The notes: a model not told the origin generated them from the sequence alone. A stretch of DNA of 64,000 nucleotides from Linanthus parryae (GCA_023055425.1 JALGPY010000002.1:116138088-116202087); one strand, 5' to 3'; numbered from the stretch's first letter, positions 1 through 12,465 are shown. Translations and numbers: made by a program.

Positions 1-445
1 CCCAACTTTCTATGCCAAAGCTTTAAATCTTCTTTCAAGGCCTTCAGACAATTCAAGTTTTCTCCTGCAACTTTGATAGTTTGAAAAGTATAAACATTTT
101 TTGATCTAGAGACTGTTAGGATGAAATTGCCAGATTTCTCATTTTGCACCACATATTCTCTTTGTCAAATATAACCTTGTTTCCTTTGTCACAAAGCTAT
201 ACACTAAGCAAGTTAAATTTCAAACCATCAACTAGATATACATCAGAAATGGAATTTTCAGAATCTGTACCAACTTTACCAATACCAAGAATGCTGCATT
301 TGCCTTTGTCACCAAGTGTGATTGATCCTTCAGATTGCTCTTTCATTTCTGAGAATAGAGATCTTTTTCCACTCATGTATCTTGGCAACCACTGTCCATA
401 AATCATTTTTTTTCTTTGATCTTGGTGACAACCTGAAAACACCAT
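1..445 (-). pseudogene. copia protease end and GAG-pre-integrase fragment
   Basis: The minus-strand peptide with MSGKRSLFSEMKEQSEGS, GDKGKCSILGIGKVG and SISDVYLVDGLK matches the start of pol in the neighbouring element (36362-37003). The protease active-site segment is out of frame: a base is missing just after the DNA that would read MDSGC, so the aspartate motif and the downstream domain lie in different frames. The reading frame ends near position 197, and more homologous sequence continues to the window edge in other frames. It is a pseudogene fragment of the polyprotein that would cleave Gag-Pol and lead into integrase. Confidence 0.8.
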
Positions 446-459
446 TCACTACCTAATCC

Positions 460-967
460 AGCTGTTAGACCAAGTGTTGAATTTAGATTCATATTCAGGG
501 TCAACCATGTTGGGTGGTCTAACCCCTTTAGGAACCCAAATCTGTCTAACAAGTCATCCTAACATGACCACTCTTATTGCAGTAATGGCACTTAGGATAT
601 GTTTTGCTTCCAGCTTTCACAAATCTGGTATTGTTCTTCTTTGGAAAATTTGGAGCTACCTCAAAGAATCAAGTTCAAGATGTGTTTTGAACCTGCAAGT
701 TTTGTTTTGACCGACTCAAATTCTTGAAGTTTCTCAGTCAGAGTAGTCTTTTGTTTATCTAGTTCATCAACTTGATTTCTTAGATTAACAATACTGTCAC
801 TCAGAAGAGAGTTCTCAATGAATACTTCCTTGACTTGTGTTTCAAGGCTTTGAAACTGGTTTTCAAGGCCTTGAAATCACCGTCAATTTTCTTCTGAGAG
901 ATTTCAAGATTCTGATTCAGGCAAACAAGATGCAAGTTTTCTTTTCCTTGCTCATGAACTTTTTCTT
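460..967 (-). pseudogene. gag C-terminal spacer with second zinc knuckle, frame-broken
   Basis: This links the gag frame to protease. It carries coiled-coil-like, lysine-rich sequence in broken frames and a complete CCHC knuckle at 549-590 on the minus strand (CHYCNKSGHVRMTC), followed directly by a stop. The sister element at 37050-37418 has the same knuckle with its first cysteine replaced (FHYC). This copy therefore preserves the ancestral residue although its frame is destroyed. Several copies of the TTCAAGG..TTGAA motif lie at 841-875. Confidence 0.7.
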
Positions 968-2206
968 TCAAAACTCTAATTTATTCAGATAGTCCTCTTC
1001 ATTTAAAAGCATTGTTCTAAGATAATCAGAGAGGGCTTCTGTTGGTTTTGAAATCAAACAGTTTACCGTTACCTCAATGTTCTTTTCAGAACTTTCATCA
1101 TGCTTGGCCATAAAGCATAGGTTGACATGTTCTTCTTCAGATTCGGAGTCACTTGAGGTTTCCGAATCACTCCATGAGGCTATCATATCTTTCTTTATTC
1201 TATCATGATCATTCTTCTGAAAGTTCTTGCTCTTTTCTTGTGGACATTCTCTGATCAAATGTCCTCCATCACCACACTCAAAATAATTCATGACTTTAGG
1301 CTTATTACCATGTGAAGAAGATTTACCTTTGTAGTCTTTGCTAGTGGAGGATCTGTGTCTATCTCTGCTGAATTCCTTGTTTCCAAAGTTCTTCTTCATT
1401 TTAAAAATTCTGGTCAAGGCTTTGGAAATCAATTAAAATGGATCTTCATCATCATCTTCAGTTTTAAGGCTTTGAAATGGCTCATTCTCCTTTGCCTTGA
1501 GAGCTAGGTTCTTGATACCTTCTGGTAGTTCTCCATCAACTTCATTCATGGATATTTCATGTATAAGGAGCTTCCCTTGTAGGTCATTAAGTTGAAGTAA
1601 TGAGAGATCTTGAGCTTCCTCAATAGCAGTAGTCTTTGGTTCCCATTTTGCCTTTCGAAGACTTCTCAGAATCTTTCTAACATTTTCTTCATTGTAAATG
1701 TGTTTTCCCAATGAATCAAGTTTGTTGACAATGTGAGTGAATCCTTTGAACATGTCTCTAATTAACTCATCTCCATTCATGTTCAATAGCTCATATTGCC
1801 TGAGATATATGTTAATCTTAGTTTGCTTGACTTCACTGGCTCCTTCAAAGGTCACCACAAGCTTATCCCAGATTTTGTTGAAAGTCGTGCAACCTGAGAT
1901 CCTGTTAAACTCATCTGCACTCAAAGCACAATATTATAGATTCATATATTTATAATTTTTGGAGAATTGTTTTAACTCAGAGGAGCAGAGAGTGTCTTAT
2001 GATTTGGGAGTTCTAATCCCATCTTTATCTGTGTAGAAAGTGTGAGAACCATTATGAATGATAGTCCATAGTTCCATGTCCTGATCAATGATGAACATTT
2101 TCATCAAAGCTTTCCAGTGGACAAAATTGTCTCCACAGAAGAGAGGAGGTCTTTTAGCAGCTCTTCCCTCAGAGAAACGACCATCACCTACAGTACTCAT
2201 AATCAC
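968..2206 (-). pseudogene. gag polyprotein (UBN2/DUF4219-type) in three broken frames
   Basis: Three minus-strand frames (2206-1997, 1924-1433, 1432-968) together cover a copia Gag. They show an N-terminal RPPLFCGDNFVHWK motif, a central ISGCTTFNKIWDKLVVTFEG and INIYLRQYELL segment, ENVRKILRSLRKAKWEP, then a basic region and a CCHC knuckle reading YFECGDGGHLIREC. The first cysteine of that knuckle is tyrosine. Gag forms the virus-like particle and binds element RNA. A frame break follows the first 69 residues and a stop precedes the knuckle exon-length frame, so no intact Gag can be made. Confidence 0.8.
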
Positions 2207-2249
2207 AAGATGGCTAAATCTATGCAGTGATACAAGCTCTCATACTAAT

Positions 2250-2402
2250 TGAAGGGGTGTACAGTAGGTAGAAATACAGGTTCAATACTCTAGAAGGGGG
2301 AAGGGTTGAATAAAGTATGCAGACTATTGCTAAACTTTGCAAGAATAGTGGTTTCAAAATATTTTATAAGGAGATTCAATGCCTTGAAATCTAGTACCAA
2401 TA
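2250..2402 (-). repeat. 5' LTR fragment of the truncated Sirevirus-like element
   Basis: It begins with TG at 2250, next to a degenerate PBS (2238-2249, read on the minus strand as AGTATGAGAGC). It resembles the LTR edge at 38953-39100: both have ACTCTAGA followed by a G-run, TTGAATA.AGTATGC, and the CCTTGAAA motif. Similarity ends at about 2402, so only about 150 bp of a 1.3-kb LTR remain here. Confidence 0.7.
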
Positions 2403-2413
2403 ATCATATCCAT

Positions 2414-4659
2414 TGTGAATGGCAAAATAATTTTCTCGTCCGGACCAATGCCACCTTAGCATCTTAATCTTAAGTATCGACAACCCCTACGAGGGAAATT
2501 TTTGTCCCAAGAGAGTAGTACTAGAGCCTTACCCTGTGCTAATGCGCCCCAGGAGTACCGTTGAGCCACCCTCGACTCGATTCCCAAGCGTTGCTTGGTC
2601 AACCATATCAAGTCCAAAGCTTTGATTGGTCAAACCATATCAAGTCCTAAGCTTTGCTTGGTCAATCTATTTTAAGTCCCCGAGAGTTCATGTTTCCACT
2701 TTACGTGATTAGTAGCTTAAGCATTCTGAAAAGTCTCATTATTATCATCTCTATAATATCATCTGGTAGTGGAAATAATTTGTTTTCGATTGACAAGTTC
2801 CGAAAATATTAAATTCCAACATGTGAAAGTACGAAGTTCAATTAACGTAATGGCATGTTTAGTAAACACAAGTAATGAGTAATCATAAGAAATGCGTTAA
2901 AAATATTTAAAACTCAAGTCAAGGCAATTAGATACATTATAGTTAAACACACATTTTGAAGAGTAAGGGTTGAGCCTACGAACTCACCTACAAGTTCAGG
3001 CAGTAGTTTAGATGTAACCGACGTAGCCTTCGTCTATGAACTCGGTGTCTACAAATAAGGATAAATCCTTATTAATACTTAATCACTTAATATGCAAGTG
3101 TCCTATACATGTCAAGTCTGTTGATTCTAGTCAATTACTCGGTTGTGACCCCTTCAAATTTTAAGGATGTCTTTTAAATAAGCTCTAATACATTGTTTAA
3201 TTGTCAAAATGACTAATCCCAATTTATTTACTAAACACTATATTAATTATTAAATTTAACATTAACTAATATTAATATTAATTTACTAATCTTCATCCAA
3301 CTAACACTAATTTTATTTACTAACTACTAATCATTATTTACTACACTAATATCTAATTAGTACATAGGAGTTTTTAGTGTAGGATAGCTAGATATGACAT
3401 GTACACTTAGGTCCCCTAGACTTGTCGAATCTCAAAACATGAGCTTTTTCTAGTTTTTAGAAAATAAATTTACAACCCCCTATTTCAAGAATAATTTTCA
3501 TGTGCATTTCTAACGTTTCGTTTTCAAATAAATTAACGTGGAAGACTCCTGGAACGTGTGAGAGTACGAATGTGCAAGAACATGTAAAATACGACCCGGG
3601 AAAAGAAAGTTATACAGAGTTTCCAATGATATGAGCGGTGGCCTAACGTGGGCTGTTTTAACCTTCTCGGCTTGCAAGGATGGTGTTAATGGAGTGTTTG
3701 TATTTTCACGGAGTAGACGGTAGCAGCCATGTCCAGAGTGATGGTCGTTGGCGGGGTTTGTGACGAAGGTAGCTACTTGACTTTGCTAGAGTAGTTTTAG
3801 TTCGGCAACGATCTGGGATATGTCTTAGCCTAATTTGGTTGTGGTTATAGGAAAAAAGTTGTATTTAAAAATTATTGGGTTATGTAGGAGAAAATGGAAG
3901 TCGTTTCGGAGCTAAATGAAAGAGAACAAGGAAGAGCAACACCGCTGCCCAGTGGGTACTGTTTGGCTCGACTAGCTTCTGTTGTGGGGTGGATTCGGGT
4001 TTCGTTTTTACTAATTTTGGTCGGGGTCAAAGATCGAATGTTTTAAAGGACAAGTACAGGAAGGTGTCGTAAAAGTTTGGTCCAATTCGAAATTGTAACG
4101 AAGGAGATACAACAAGAACAATTCCGATGTCCAGTAGCCGCTGCTACTCTAGCGGGCTGCTACTTGTTGTGGCTGTTGGGGCTGTTTCATGTGGCTGTTT
4201 TGGCCGATTCATTGCTTCTACAAGATGCTATGAATATCAGGGAGTGAGTGTGTGATTTGATGGGTGGTAGTTGAGGTTCTTGTTTTGGTTTGAGATGAGA
4301 GAGAGAGCTTGAGTTGGTGGTTATGGAGTTTTCCAGCGATGAGCTATGGTGTTTTTGGGTGTGATGGATATGGAAAGGATGATGAACTGAGAGGTTGTAG
4401 CTATGTTTTTGTGGTGAATGGAGCTATGGAGGGAGCTATTTATAGAGAATATGAAGAAGTATGAAGGAGATGAAGAAGATGAGGATGTAGGAAAATAATG
4501 GAGAAGATAAAAGAAAAATGTACTACTTGTTTCTACCAAAGGCATGATCTAATTTTTACGAAAATGATTGTCATCTCAATATTTGATTGTGGCTGAAATT
4601 TTTGTGAGCAAGATAACTTGACGGATTTCTCTAGAAAGTAATCGGGTGTGATAGCCACA
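2414..4659 (-). mobile_element. probable Ty3/gypsy solo LTR or LTR remnant
   Basis: Read on the minus strand it starts TGTGGCTATCACACCCG and ends ATTCACA, the general form of chromovirus-type gypsy LTRs. A minus-strand TATA box (TATAAATA, 4437-4444) lies about 200 bp in and is followed by CT-rich leader-like sequence. No coding region is seen. The flanking pentamers (tccat at 2409-2413, tcatt at 4660-4664) do not match cleanly, so the ends are approximate. Open frames in this stretch are short and low-complexity. Confidence 0.5.
4437..4444 (-). promoter_or_regulatory. TATA box of gypsy-type LTR
   Basis: TATAAATA on the minus strand, followed by a pyrimidine-rich tract about 30-60 bp downstream, as expected of an LTR promoter. 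Confidence 0.45.
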
Positions 4660-4903
4660 TCATTATTATAGGTATGTCGTGATAAAGTCGCGACGTAGTA
4701 TATGTGACACTATAGTGATATACACAATATTAACTATAGGTGTGATACATACATATATATACAAGTCTATATGGTTCATACTCTCTCATAGTCACATAAC
4801 AATAGTATCACAAAATGTAGGTGTCAGTTTATACTCCATATTGCAATAAACATACATATTTATTCCTAAAATATATATTTAAATTTCGAGTTTTTTCAAT
4901 TAA

Positions 4904-5015
4904 TATTATAAGGACTTCATTCATGTTAACTGATCTCCATATCGATAACACAATGAATAGTAAGTCCATATAAATGTCACGATAAATTGATTGCCTCCAG
5001 AGAATAATTCCAACA
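4904..5015 (-). repeat. 3' LTR stub of the copia derivative
   Basis: On the minus strand it starts TGTTGGAATTATTCTCTGGA and continues with sequence nearly identical to the start of the LTR at 7387 (GGCAATCAATTTATCGTGAC). Similarity ends at about 4904. Confidence 0.65.
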
Positions 5016-5030
5016 GTCTCCCACTTGCAC
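5016..5030 (-). promoter_or_regulatory. polypurine tract
   Basis: Minus strand GTGCAAGTGGGAGAC lies directly before TGTTGG of the 3' LTR. It is identical to the PPT of the family A element at 42251-42265. Confidence 0.75.
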
Positions 5031-6115
5031 TAGAGTCAATATGGTGCATCATATGCCTATTGATCTAGCGTGGCCCTCATGCTTTCGTTGCGCAAGGTAA
5101 GAGTGACATATGGTGGTACTTTGCGTATATTCACATCTCCTCTATCGCCAATCGAATGAGATGGAATCTTCTGAGTATGGGCATCTGATGCATCAATATA
5201 CTCAACTCTATGTGATAGAACCGGCAACTGAATCTTCCCTCAAACTTTCCAGCTCACAGTCCTCCACTAAGGCAAACAAAAAACTTGAATATGATCTGGA
5301 ATCATCCTTGTTGGATTGGAAGTTTGCATCAGTGCAACACTTTATAGTGAACCCTTCCTATCCTCCATATATCAAAAAATCATCCTTAGTTCTTCTCAAG
5401 TACATAAGAATGTTCTTGACAATTATCCAATGACTCTCATCTGTATATGACTGTTATCTTCATGTCATGCTCAAATGATATGCCTGGCCTTAACACATAA
5501 CATGGTGTATCATGTGAATCTTATCCATACAGTCCTTTCTCAATCTAATTGGAAGGACAATTAGGCTTTCAAAGGCTAATTCCATGTGACATAGGTAAGA
5601 ATTCATATTCTTGCATGTTTAATCGTTTCAACACCATTGTTAATACATGTACTTTGACTTAGGCCGAGCAACTTTCTTGATCTATCTCCATAGATACTTA
5701 TAGGTTTTTTCTCCTAATTTATTTCATTGAAAATCGATTCCCTGTCCAATATTTAACAGATTGCAGAGGTAAGAACCCTAGGGCTGTTCGGCCACCTTGT
5801 CCGAACCCCTTGGGGGTAGAAAATCATATTTTTTCCTTCCTCCTTGTGTATGGATCTTCTATGTGGGACAAAAAACACCTTTTCTTCCATAATAGTGCCC
5901 AAAACCCTAGTTTTACATCACCAATTTTGATACATCATATGTATACGAAAATCACTAATTTTTAAATCATATGTAAGATTAGATAATTCTCTATTGGATG
6001 ATATTCAAATCGTATCATTATACGAATATCAATTTTTACGCGAAAATTGACATAACGGTGTAAACTGATAAAAACATATAACCACTTAAATCACGTTATG
6101 CGCTATCGACCTGTG

Positions 6116-6127
6116 GCTCTGATACCA
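6116..6127 (-). promoter_or_regulatory. primer binding site, initiator tRNA-Met
   Basis: TGGTATCAGAGC on the minus strand, one base after the end of the 5' LTR. All 12 bases fit the plant initiator-Met tRNA 3' end used by copia elements. Confidence 0.85.
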
Positions 6128-6128
6128 C

Positions 6129-7387
6129 TGTAGGGGTTTGATGGAGGTTGCGCAGCGGAAATACTGAATATTATTTTGCTCAAAACCCTCCACAAATCGC
6201 AGGTGAAGCATCATAACATGATGAAGTAGAAAAGGTTACCTCAGTCATCCTGACTAGGACAATCACTATGGATAGAAATAGTGTCCACGCCACTGCAAAA
6301 GTCCACACCATAGATTCTCTAATTGGAACTTCCTCTACTGTTTGTGCTAGCAGTGTAGAAGAAGGAAGAATCGTCAAAGCAGCTTGATCCAATAAGGTTG
6401 AACAACTATGGAGGAAGAGGAAGAGGTGGTCGTGCCCTGCTCTAGCCGTCGGGTCTACGATTGGTTCGGCCTCATTGGTTTTTCGCTTCCTTGCTCTAAT
6501 TTTCATCATTAGGAAATTCGGGATGGACTTATTCTTTCAAATTTTACAACTCTTTATTAATTATAAAACTGTCCCACTACTAATTAGATCCAACAGTTTG
6601 AATTAACTTTCGTTTCAGTTTAGTTTGATATTTAGTCCAACTAAATATGGATTTTGTTTCACTCTGATCCATGAGACATGGAGTGTTGCATAATCCTTTT
6701 GTCTCATCTATCTGGATTGGACACAAGACATGGAGTGTCACACTTGTATTATCCAATCCATAGTTTCTCGATGTGTGAGTAGACTTAGATAAACAAATAA
6801 CATCAATATCTCATTTTGATTTATTTGAGCATGGCCATTCATTTCCCTAAGTCTCACTCATCTAGTGGGTGTGGATATTTACTCCTGTTATGTGCGAGGG
6901 AGAAATCCTATCTGCATCACTACCATCTCTCATCTTGCTTCGTATCATGTCCGAATACCGTCTTTATAGTTACCCAGTTACGGTGTAACGTCTGACGATT
7001 TCAAAACATGATAATTCACAACTAGAGTATCTAGTGACTTCAATTCGAAGGATCACAACACCATTGTCACTATGAGACACGCTTGTGACATTCACATAAC
7101 TCCCATGAAGCCTTATCATGGCGGGTCAATTTAGTACGCCATTAATCCTAACGCGTACCCATGTGTTAGACTTGATATCTCCACATCAATCTACCCTCAT
7201 ACTAGTCTCGATGCAATACAGTCGCCCTAATTCACTGCAGTACTCGACTAGGGATATTTAAGAATATAACATTTATATTTGAAGGACTTCACTCATGTTA
7301 ACATATCTCCATATCGATAACATAATGAATAGTAAGTCCATATAAATGTCACGATAAATTGATTGCCTCTAGGGCACAATTCCAACG
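6129..7387 (-). repeat. 5' LTR of the copia derivative
   Basis: 1,259 bp. The minus-strand start reads (c)GTTGGAATTGTGCCCTAGAGG; the expected TGTTGG is changed in its first base. It ends in ...CCCCTACA before the PBS. It shares the first 30 or so bases and overall organisation with the family A LTRs, but the body has diverged. Confidence 0.75.
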
Positions 7388-8858
7388 CGTGGCTCATTGA
7401 TGGTATCGCAGTTTAGGGTATCTACATTAGCCCTATTTTTTCACTTGGATATCGACGCATGATCTTCAGCGGAAATACCCTAGCTCCCAAGAGTCACCTT
7501 GAACGATATTTAAGCCTCTCTTGAACGGATAGAATTTATATCTCATAAACCACTTGCTGATTTAAAATTCAAACTCATCTGATTGATGGGTTTGGAGCAT
7601 TTTTTGAAGCATTGTGCCTCAGTACCTCTGGCACGTGTCCTCTCTGGACAAGCGAACTTCAAGTGATTGGACTCCTACAAATAACCGAGATTGCTCTTAC
7701 ACCTGCGGTTAATTTCTGCCTTATTTCCAATTTTAACTCCTAGGAGAGTGGCCGTTCACACTTATGCTTTAAGTATCGTGACCGTACGGTTCGGTACATG
7801 CTCAGAGTTTCTTGCTATAAAAGGAGTACCAATGCTTTGAGCCATTCATCCAAAGAGTGCTTCCTTCTTCTCTCTTTTTCTTCTTCTCTTGAAAAATGAT
7901 CTTCTCACGTGCTTTTATTTGGTGGATTCAAGAAGTGAAACCGCAGTAGTTTTGCTTCTTGAATATCCTAACGATGTAGTTGGCGCTGGGCTAATCAGAG
8001 CCTCCGGTGCTTCCTCCAGACAAGAGGGTAATGGCGGAGCCACCGTTGCTGCTCGGAGCCACATGTATGGAGTTCTCGCTGCTAGACTCAATCCCTTGCA
8101 GTTCTTACAATGAGCCGAGGGAATTGAGGTTACCTACAAACCCAATTCTCCATTCACCATCCTGCCTGAGCCATGGGACCAGGGACGTCGCTTGGAAAAA
8201 GGAAGCATGGGTGCGTGCTTCCTTGCACTTAGGCTTCCTCTAAGGTGGACATGTCGATTGTCAGCAAACCCTTTGCTGACTTTTAGAGACGACGAATTCG
8301 AGATACTTTGAGTGGTTCAGGGACCGTCTCCTCATGGAAACGCTGTGGGGTGAATTTTTCACCAACCACCGCTAACTCCGGTTCCCACGCCAACTTAAAG
8401 AAAGCCTTCAAACCTGGGTCCATTTCTAGTCAGAGGAGACCAGATTGCTGCTGTGCCAAGTAACATATCAAGCACTCCTTCGCCCGTGCAACACTATTTC
8501 GTACATCTTATGTGCATCTGGCATACCTTCGAAACAGAGTGTTTTGCCTGTCCATCACTCAAGATTTATTTTTGTATTTACCTATAATAGCTTCCCATGT
8601 CCCCCGTCAGGGTTTCTTTGTACAAATTTAACGCCAATCTGCGAAGTAATAAAAGGAAAAGTTGCGAATATGCGATTTTGAGTTTCTCGTGTGCTTTTAC
8701 TTTCTCCTTTGAGCATCTTTTAGATGCACACCATCTGCAAAACTTTTCGTGACACAATTTTGGTAACTAGGTGCATCGTACCCGTAATGATAGACTTACG
8801 TGTTGTAAGCTCCTCACGGTTCTTTAAGAACATTTGGGCATGTAATCAGAAGACAAGC
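7388..8858. other. LTR-like non-coding sequence, unclassified
   Basis: No domain is recognisable in any frame. Promoter-like features read on the plus strand: TATAAAA at 7816-7822 followed by a CT-rich tract, and AATAAA-like signals near 8648. The frames at 7889-8243 are short and lack family motifs. The stretch is continuous with 11807 onward if the solo LTR at 8859-11801 is removed, so it may be the 3' UTR or LTR of the gypsy element whose integrase end lies at 12690-13290. Confidence 0.35.
8854..8858. repeat. target site duplication, left copy
   Basis: CAAGC, identical to 11802-11806 across the solo LTR. Confidence 0.85.
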
Positions 8859-8980
8859 TGTAATACCCCGATATTTTTAGGGGGGTATTTTGGGAGTTTA
8901 GCGAATATTCTGGGTCACTGTTTGAAATTATAAAAGTGTATTTTTCCTCTATCAAATAGTTTTCTTCTTTCTTCTACTTA

Positions 8981-9281
<301 letters not shown>

Positions 9282-9716
9282 TTTGTCAAAAAGTATTTGT
9301 TGGTAGGATGACCACTTTTTATATAGTTACTGTGTGTAAATTAGTGGGTGAAGTGTAACGTGTCGCGTAACGTTTTTAGCGTGTCCTAAAGTGAAACTTT
9401 TAATTAGTTTGCGTAGCGAACCACCGCGTGGCCTGGTGCAACCGCCACACCCTACACAATCTCCCACCATCATCTTCAACATTTCCTTTCATTTGAAGAG
9501 ATGTGCTCTGCTGATTTTCCGGCGGAAATCAACCACTGCAAAGGTCAAAAAATCGACCTCCTCTTCACCAACTTCGTCCCGATGCATCCCAAGCTAGTCA
9601 ATCCCCAATCTCCGTCATCAACTTCATCAATCGACCTTCCAATTTGAACCCGAAATGTTCGCGTCGGGATTGGATTTTTCCGATTTGGGTTTACACCCAA
9701 GCACACAAAACCCAGT

Positions 9717-9783
9717 TCTTCTCTCTCTCTTTCAGTTCTCTCTCTCTCTCTCTCACACTCTCTCTCGCGCTATCAATCTCTCT
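9717..9783. repeat. CT-rich microsatellite in the solo LTR
   Basis: Interrupted (TC)n tract, probably the pyrimidine-rich leader of the LTR transcript. Confidence 0.85.
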
Positions 9784-11801
9784 GCCTCTCTTCTCTGCGT
9801 TGCCGACGAACCGACGCCGACGGAACCACGCCCGAAGCCCAGAACCGCCGGCGAACCCAACGCCGTCGCCCCCCTTCTGCTCCATCGTCGTCGTCGTCCT
9901 CGGCTCCCCTGCGTCGCGCCGTCGCTGCCACCGCCTCTCTCTCCGTCCTCTCTTGTCCGACGAATCCAACAACACCAGCAACAACATCGCCGCCATCTTC
10001 CCCTTTCGATTGCTCTCTTCAATCGGTAAATCGAAATCCCGTTGTTGATTCTTCATTCATTCCGTTTTCAGAAACTAATGCCTTGACATCTTGTATATTG
10101 GCATATATGTGTGAGATGTTGTGGGTTGAGAATATAGAAGTGTTACAGTGCATTGGAGATTTGATAAGATGATGAATGGAAACTTGTTGTAACTTGTGGA
10201 AGGTACTTTCTGCTTGATCCGAAACAGGTGGGGGTGTTGTGTGTATGTTATTAATTCTGTGGGTATGGTGCAACCTTTTAACAAACTGTTTTTCTTATAT
10301 GTTATCAAAGTGTAAATCTATTTTGTTCTTAACATAACATAAACTAGTATTTTTCTTATATTTACACACACTATTAAATATAGCTCTAGAAATCATTTTC
10401 TGAAAATAAATCTATAATCTTATTGCATTGATTTGGGACTTTTCAAGTATAATATTTATATTTTCTTAACCAACTATTTAGCCTTGTTTTATATATATCG
10501 GAAAATAAACTCTTGTCACCTAATAACGTTTTTTTAAGTATTATAATTCTTATGATAAATATAGTCGACATTAAGCTTATTTTAAATAGCTACCTTTATT
10601 TATAAATACTAGCCGCTAAATGTTATAATATATCAAATAAAGTTTTCGTTACCTCAACTATTACTTTTATATTTATACACCACTATTTTCTTAATAAATA
10701 TGTACAATAATCGTGCAACTTATGGCTAGAATAATATATATTGCTTGGGGGTTAACTGGGGAATTCACTTGCATTTCATATAGGACATTTAATCGTGAAT
10801 TGTTGTATGGATAAATATGTGTTAATATAGGATTATGTGATATTGTAGATTCCGAGTTTGTAGGAGGAGAGTTCGTCGAGGACCCCTACTAATAAGTTTC
10901 GTGCTGCTTGTGTTTAAAGTTCTCTCTATCCATTTCCAAGTAAGTTATATGCACAATACCTTTAAATTATCAAAATGTCTCTTGGCGTGTGTTATCTTTC
11001 AAAATCGCTCATGAGCTACTAGAATCGTGATACTGGAGAATTTGACAAGTCTTGAATCCCTTTTGCAAATGCTACTTTGAAAATGTGTGGTTACTTGTGA
11101 AAAACTCGAAAGTCATGTGAAACGATAATTGTACGATAATTGTATTGGGAACGATGTGCAGAGGATGCGCGTGAAGGCCAACGGCCGGGAACACCTATGT
11201 GTGATTTCCCTAGGGATCTTACCCTCTTATTTATCGTGGAATCTATGAGTACTACCTATGCATGTTTAGGTCACGACTGTATAGGGGTGCCGGCACTTAA
11301 GGTCTCATTAGAATGGTTAGGGCGGGATAGCGAAGGGCTATCTACTAACGTCCGGGGAAAACCCCATTATTATTATTTATTCCATCGTGACCTCTCTGTC
11401 CACATCGTACTTGTTGGGGCTCGTGGGCTACGCCTCAACCAAAGGAATGATTAAAATTGTGTTGGTTGTTCTTTTTTTCTCCTTTTTAGCCAAAAACTCT
11501 GTTTTACATATTGTGGTATATCTTACTTAGTTTTTACTAATTAAAATTTTTATGCGGTCGGCTATCGCTATTTGATAACCCGCAGGTCAAGAATAAGCTA
11601 GCAGGGGTGGAATCGCGCGCAAGCTAAGGAGTAGTACCATGCTAGCAAACAATTTAGTAGATGTTTCTTTTGGTTTAAGACATGTTTACATTTTATTTAA
11701 TAATGTAAGGAGGGTTTCTCCTTTACTTTTATTTCAATAAAGCACTCTTGGATTTCGTTAAGTTGTACTAGCGAGAAACCGTAGGTTCCCGGGTTGTTTC
11801 A

Positions 11802-11806
11802 CAAGC
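11802..11806. repeat. target site duplication, right copy
   Basis: CAAGC, identical to 8854-8858. Confidence 0.85.
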
Positions 11807-11929
11807 TCTTCACAGCTACTATCGTGAAAGATCGGTTCTCCGCATTCGTTATCTCAACATATATAGTTTCCGCTTTCCGGGAAATTGATAATGCTATATT
11901 TCGGAGGGAATGCCCCTTGCTGTAGCTAT

Positions 11930-12465
11930 CTCAGGAGATATGCTCTTGATTTAGGGAGAAATTGCAAGTGCTGTCTTAACAGATAGCCTCATAACTTGTC
12001 TCGAAAGAGCTGCAGGTGCTGTCTCGATAGATAGACTTAGCTTAGAAAAACTTATAATTGTTATCATGACAGATAGGCTTTATAATTTGCTAGGAAAGAC
12101 TTGCAGTTGCTATCGTGATAGATAGACTCTATGAAAGATTTGCAGTTGCTATCATGGCATATAAGATTTTCATTGATGCCGTTAGCAGGAAAATTACCAT
12201 CGCAGATACTATCAGCAGGTGCTAGGTTTTTCGTAGCTGATATCAGCAGGTGCTAGGCTTTTTCGCAGTAATCAGCATGTGATAGTCATAGAGTGCGGCT
12301 CCTATGGCGACGATAGGCTTACACAATTTGCTATCAGGAAGTGATACACTTACAACACGGCTGCTATCACGATGGATAGGCTTACTCATTTTGCTATCAA
12401 CATAATACACAAGGCAGCTGCTATCGCGGTGGATAGGCTTACACATTTGCTATCAGCATAATTGA
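11930..12465 (-). repeat. degenerate tandem repeat, probable 3' UTR array of a Tat-type gypsy element
   Basis: Units of roughly 40-70 bp share a core close to GCTATCGCGGTGGATAGGCTT (approximate, variable) followed by a TTGCTATCA phrase. The clearest units are at 12290-12460, with more diverged ones upstream. The array lies immediately downstream, in minus-strand sense, of an integrase C-terminus. Tat/Ogre-lineage elements are known for tandem repeats in the 3' untranslated region, so the position fits. Confidence 0.7.

Larger units (their letters stand above)
1..2402 (-). mobile_element. Sirevirus-like Ty1/copia element, 5' half (truncated by window edge)
   Basis: Read on the minus strand this holds, in order, an LTR fragment, a degenerate primer site, gag with a zinc knuckle, a second zinc knuckle, and the protease/GAG-pre-integrase start. 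It parallels the complete element at 31119-40260 base for base over most of its length, with many point differences and indels. The rest of pol lies beyond position 1. The LTR stops matching near 2402, where the sequence changes to a gypsy-like LTR. The gag and protease style (motif DSGCSRHM in the sister copy, two spaced zinc knuckles) is that of the Sirevirus/SIRE lineage; lineage is inferred from motif memory. The copy is older or more damaged than its sister. Confidence 0.85.
4904..7387 (-). mobile_element. coding-free copia derivative (non-autonomous-like), minus strand
   Basis: A full 5' LTR (6129-7387), a perfect initiator-Met PBS (6116-6127), about 1.1 kb of internal sequence, a PPT (5016-5030) and a stub of the 3' LTR (4904-5015) are in the correct order on the minus strand. 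The internal part has no gag or pol motif in any frame; the longest frame (5110-5433, plus strand) resembles nothing I recognise. The two LTRs match for about 110 bp from their start and then the 3' one is replaced by AT-rich sequence. It could be a deletion derivative or a LARD-like element mobilised in trans. Confidence 0.65.

Noticed and set aside
7388..7410. TGGTATCGCAG near 7400 as a primer site of a pararetrovirus or copia element
   Set aside because: Only the first seven bases fit the initiator-Met site and there is no LTR end or ORF in the matching arrangement.
7816..8243. TATA box followed by a possible small host gene
   Set aside because: The two overlapping frames have no motif and the stretch behaves like LTR DNA; kept only as an unclassified LTR-like feature.
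9644..10056. Overlapping open frames of 84-134 residues on both strands, Ser/Pro/Arg-rich
   Set aside because: They arise from a CT- and CCG-rich LTR leader segment inside a solo LTR with a perfect target duplication; no domain or consistent frame.
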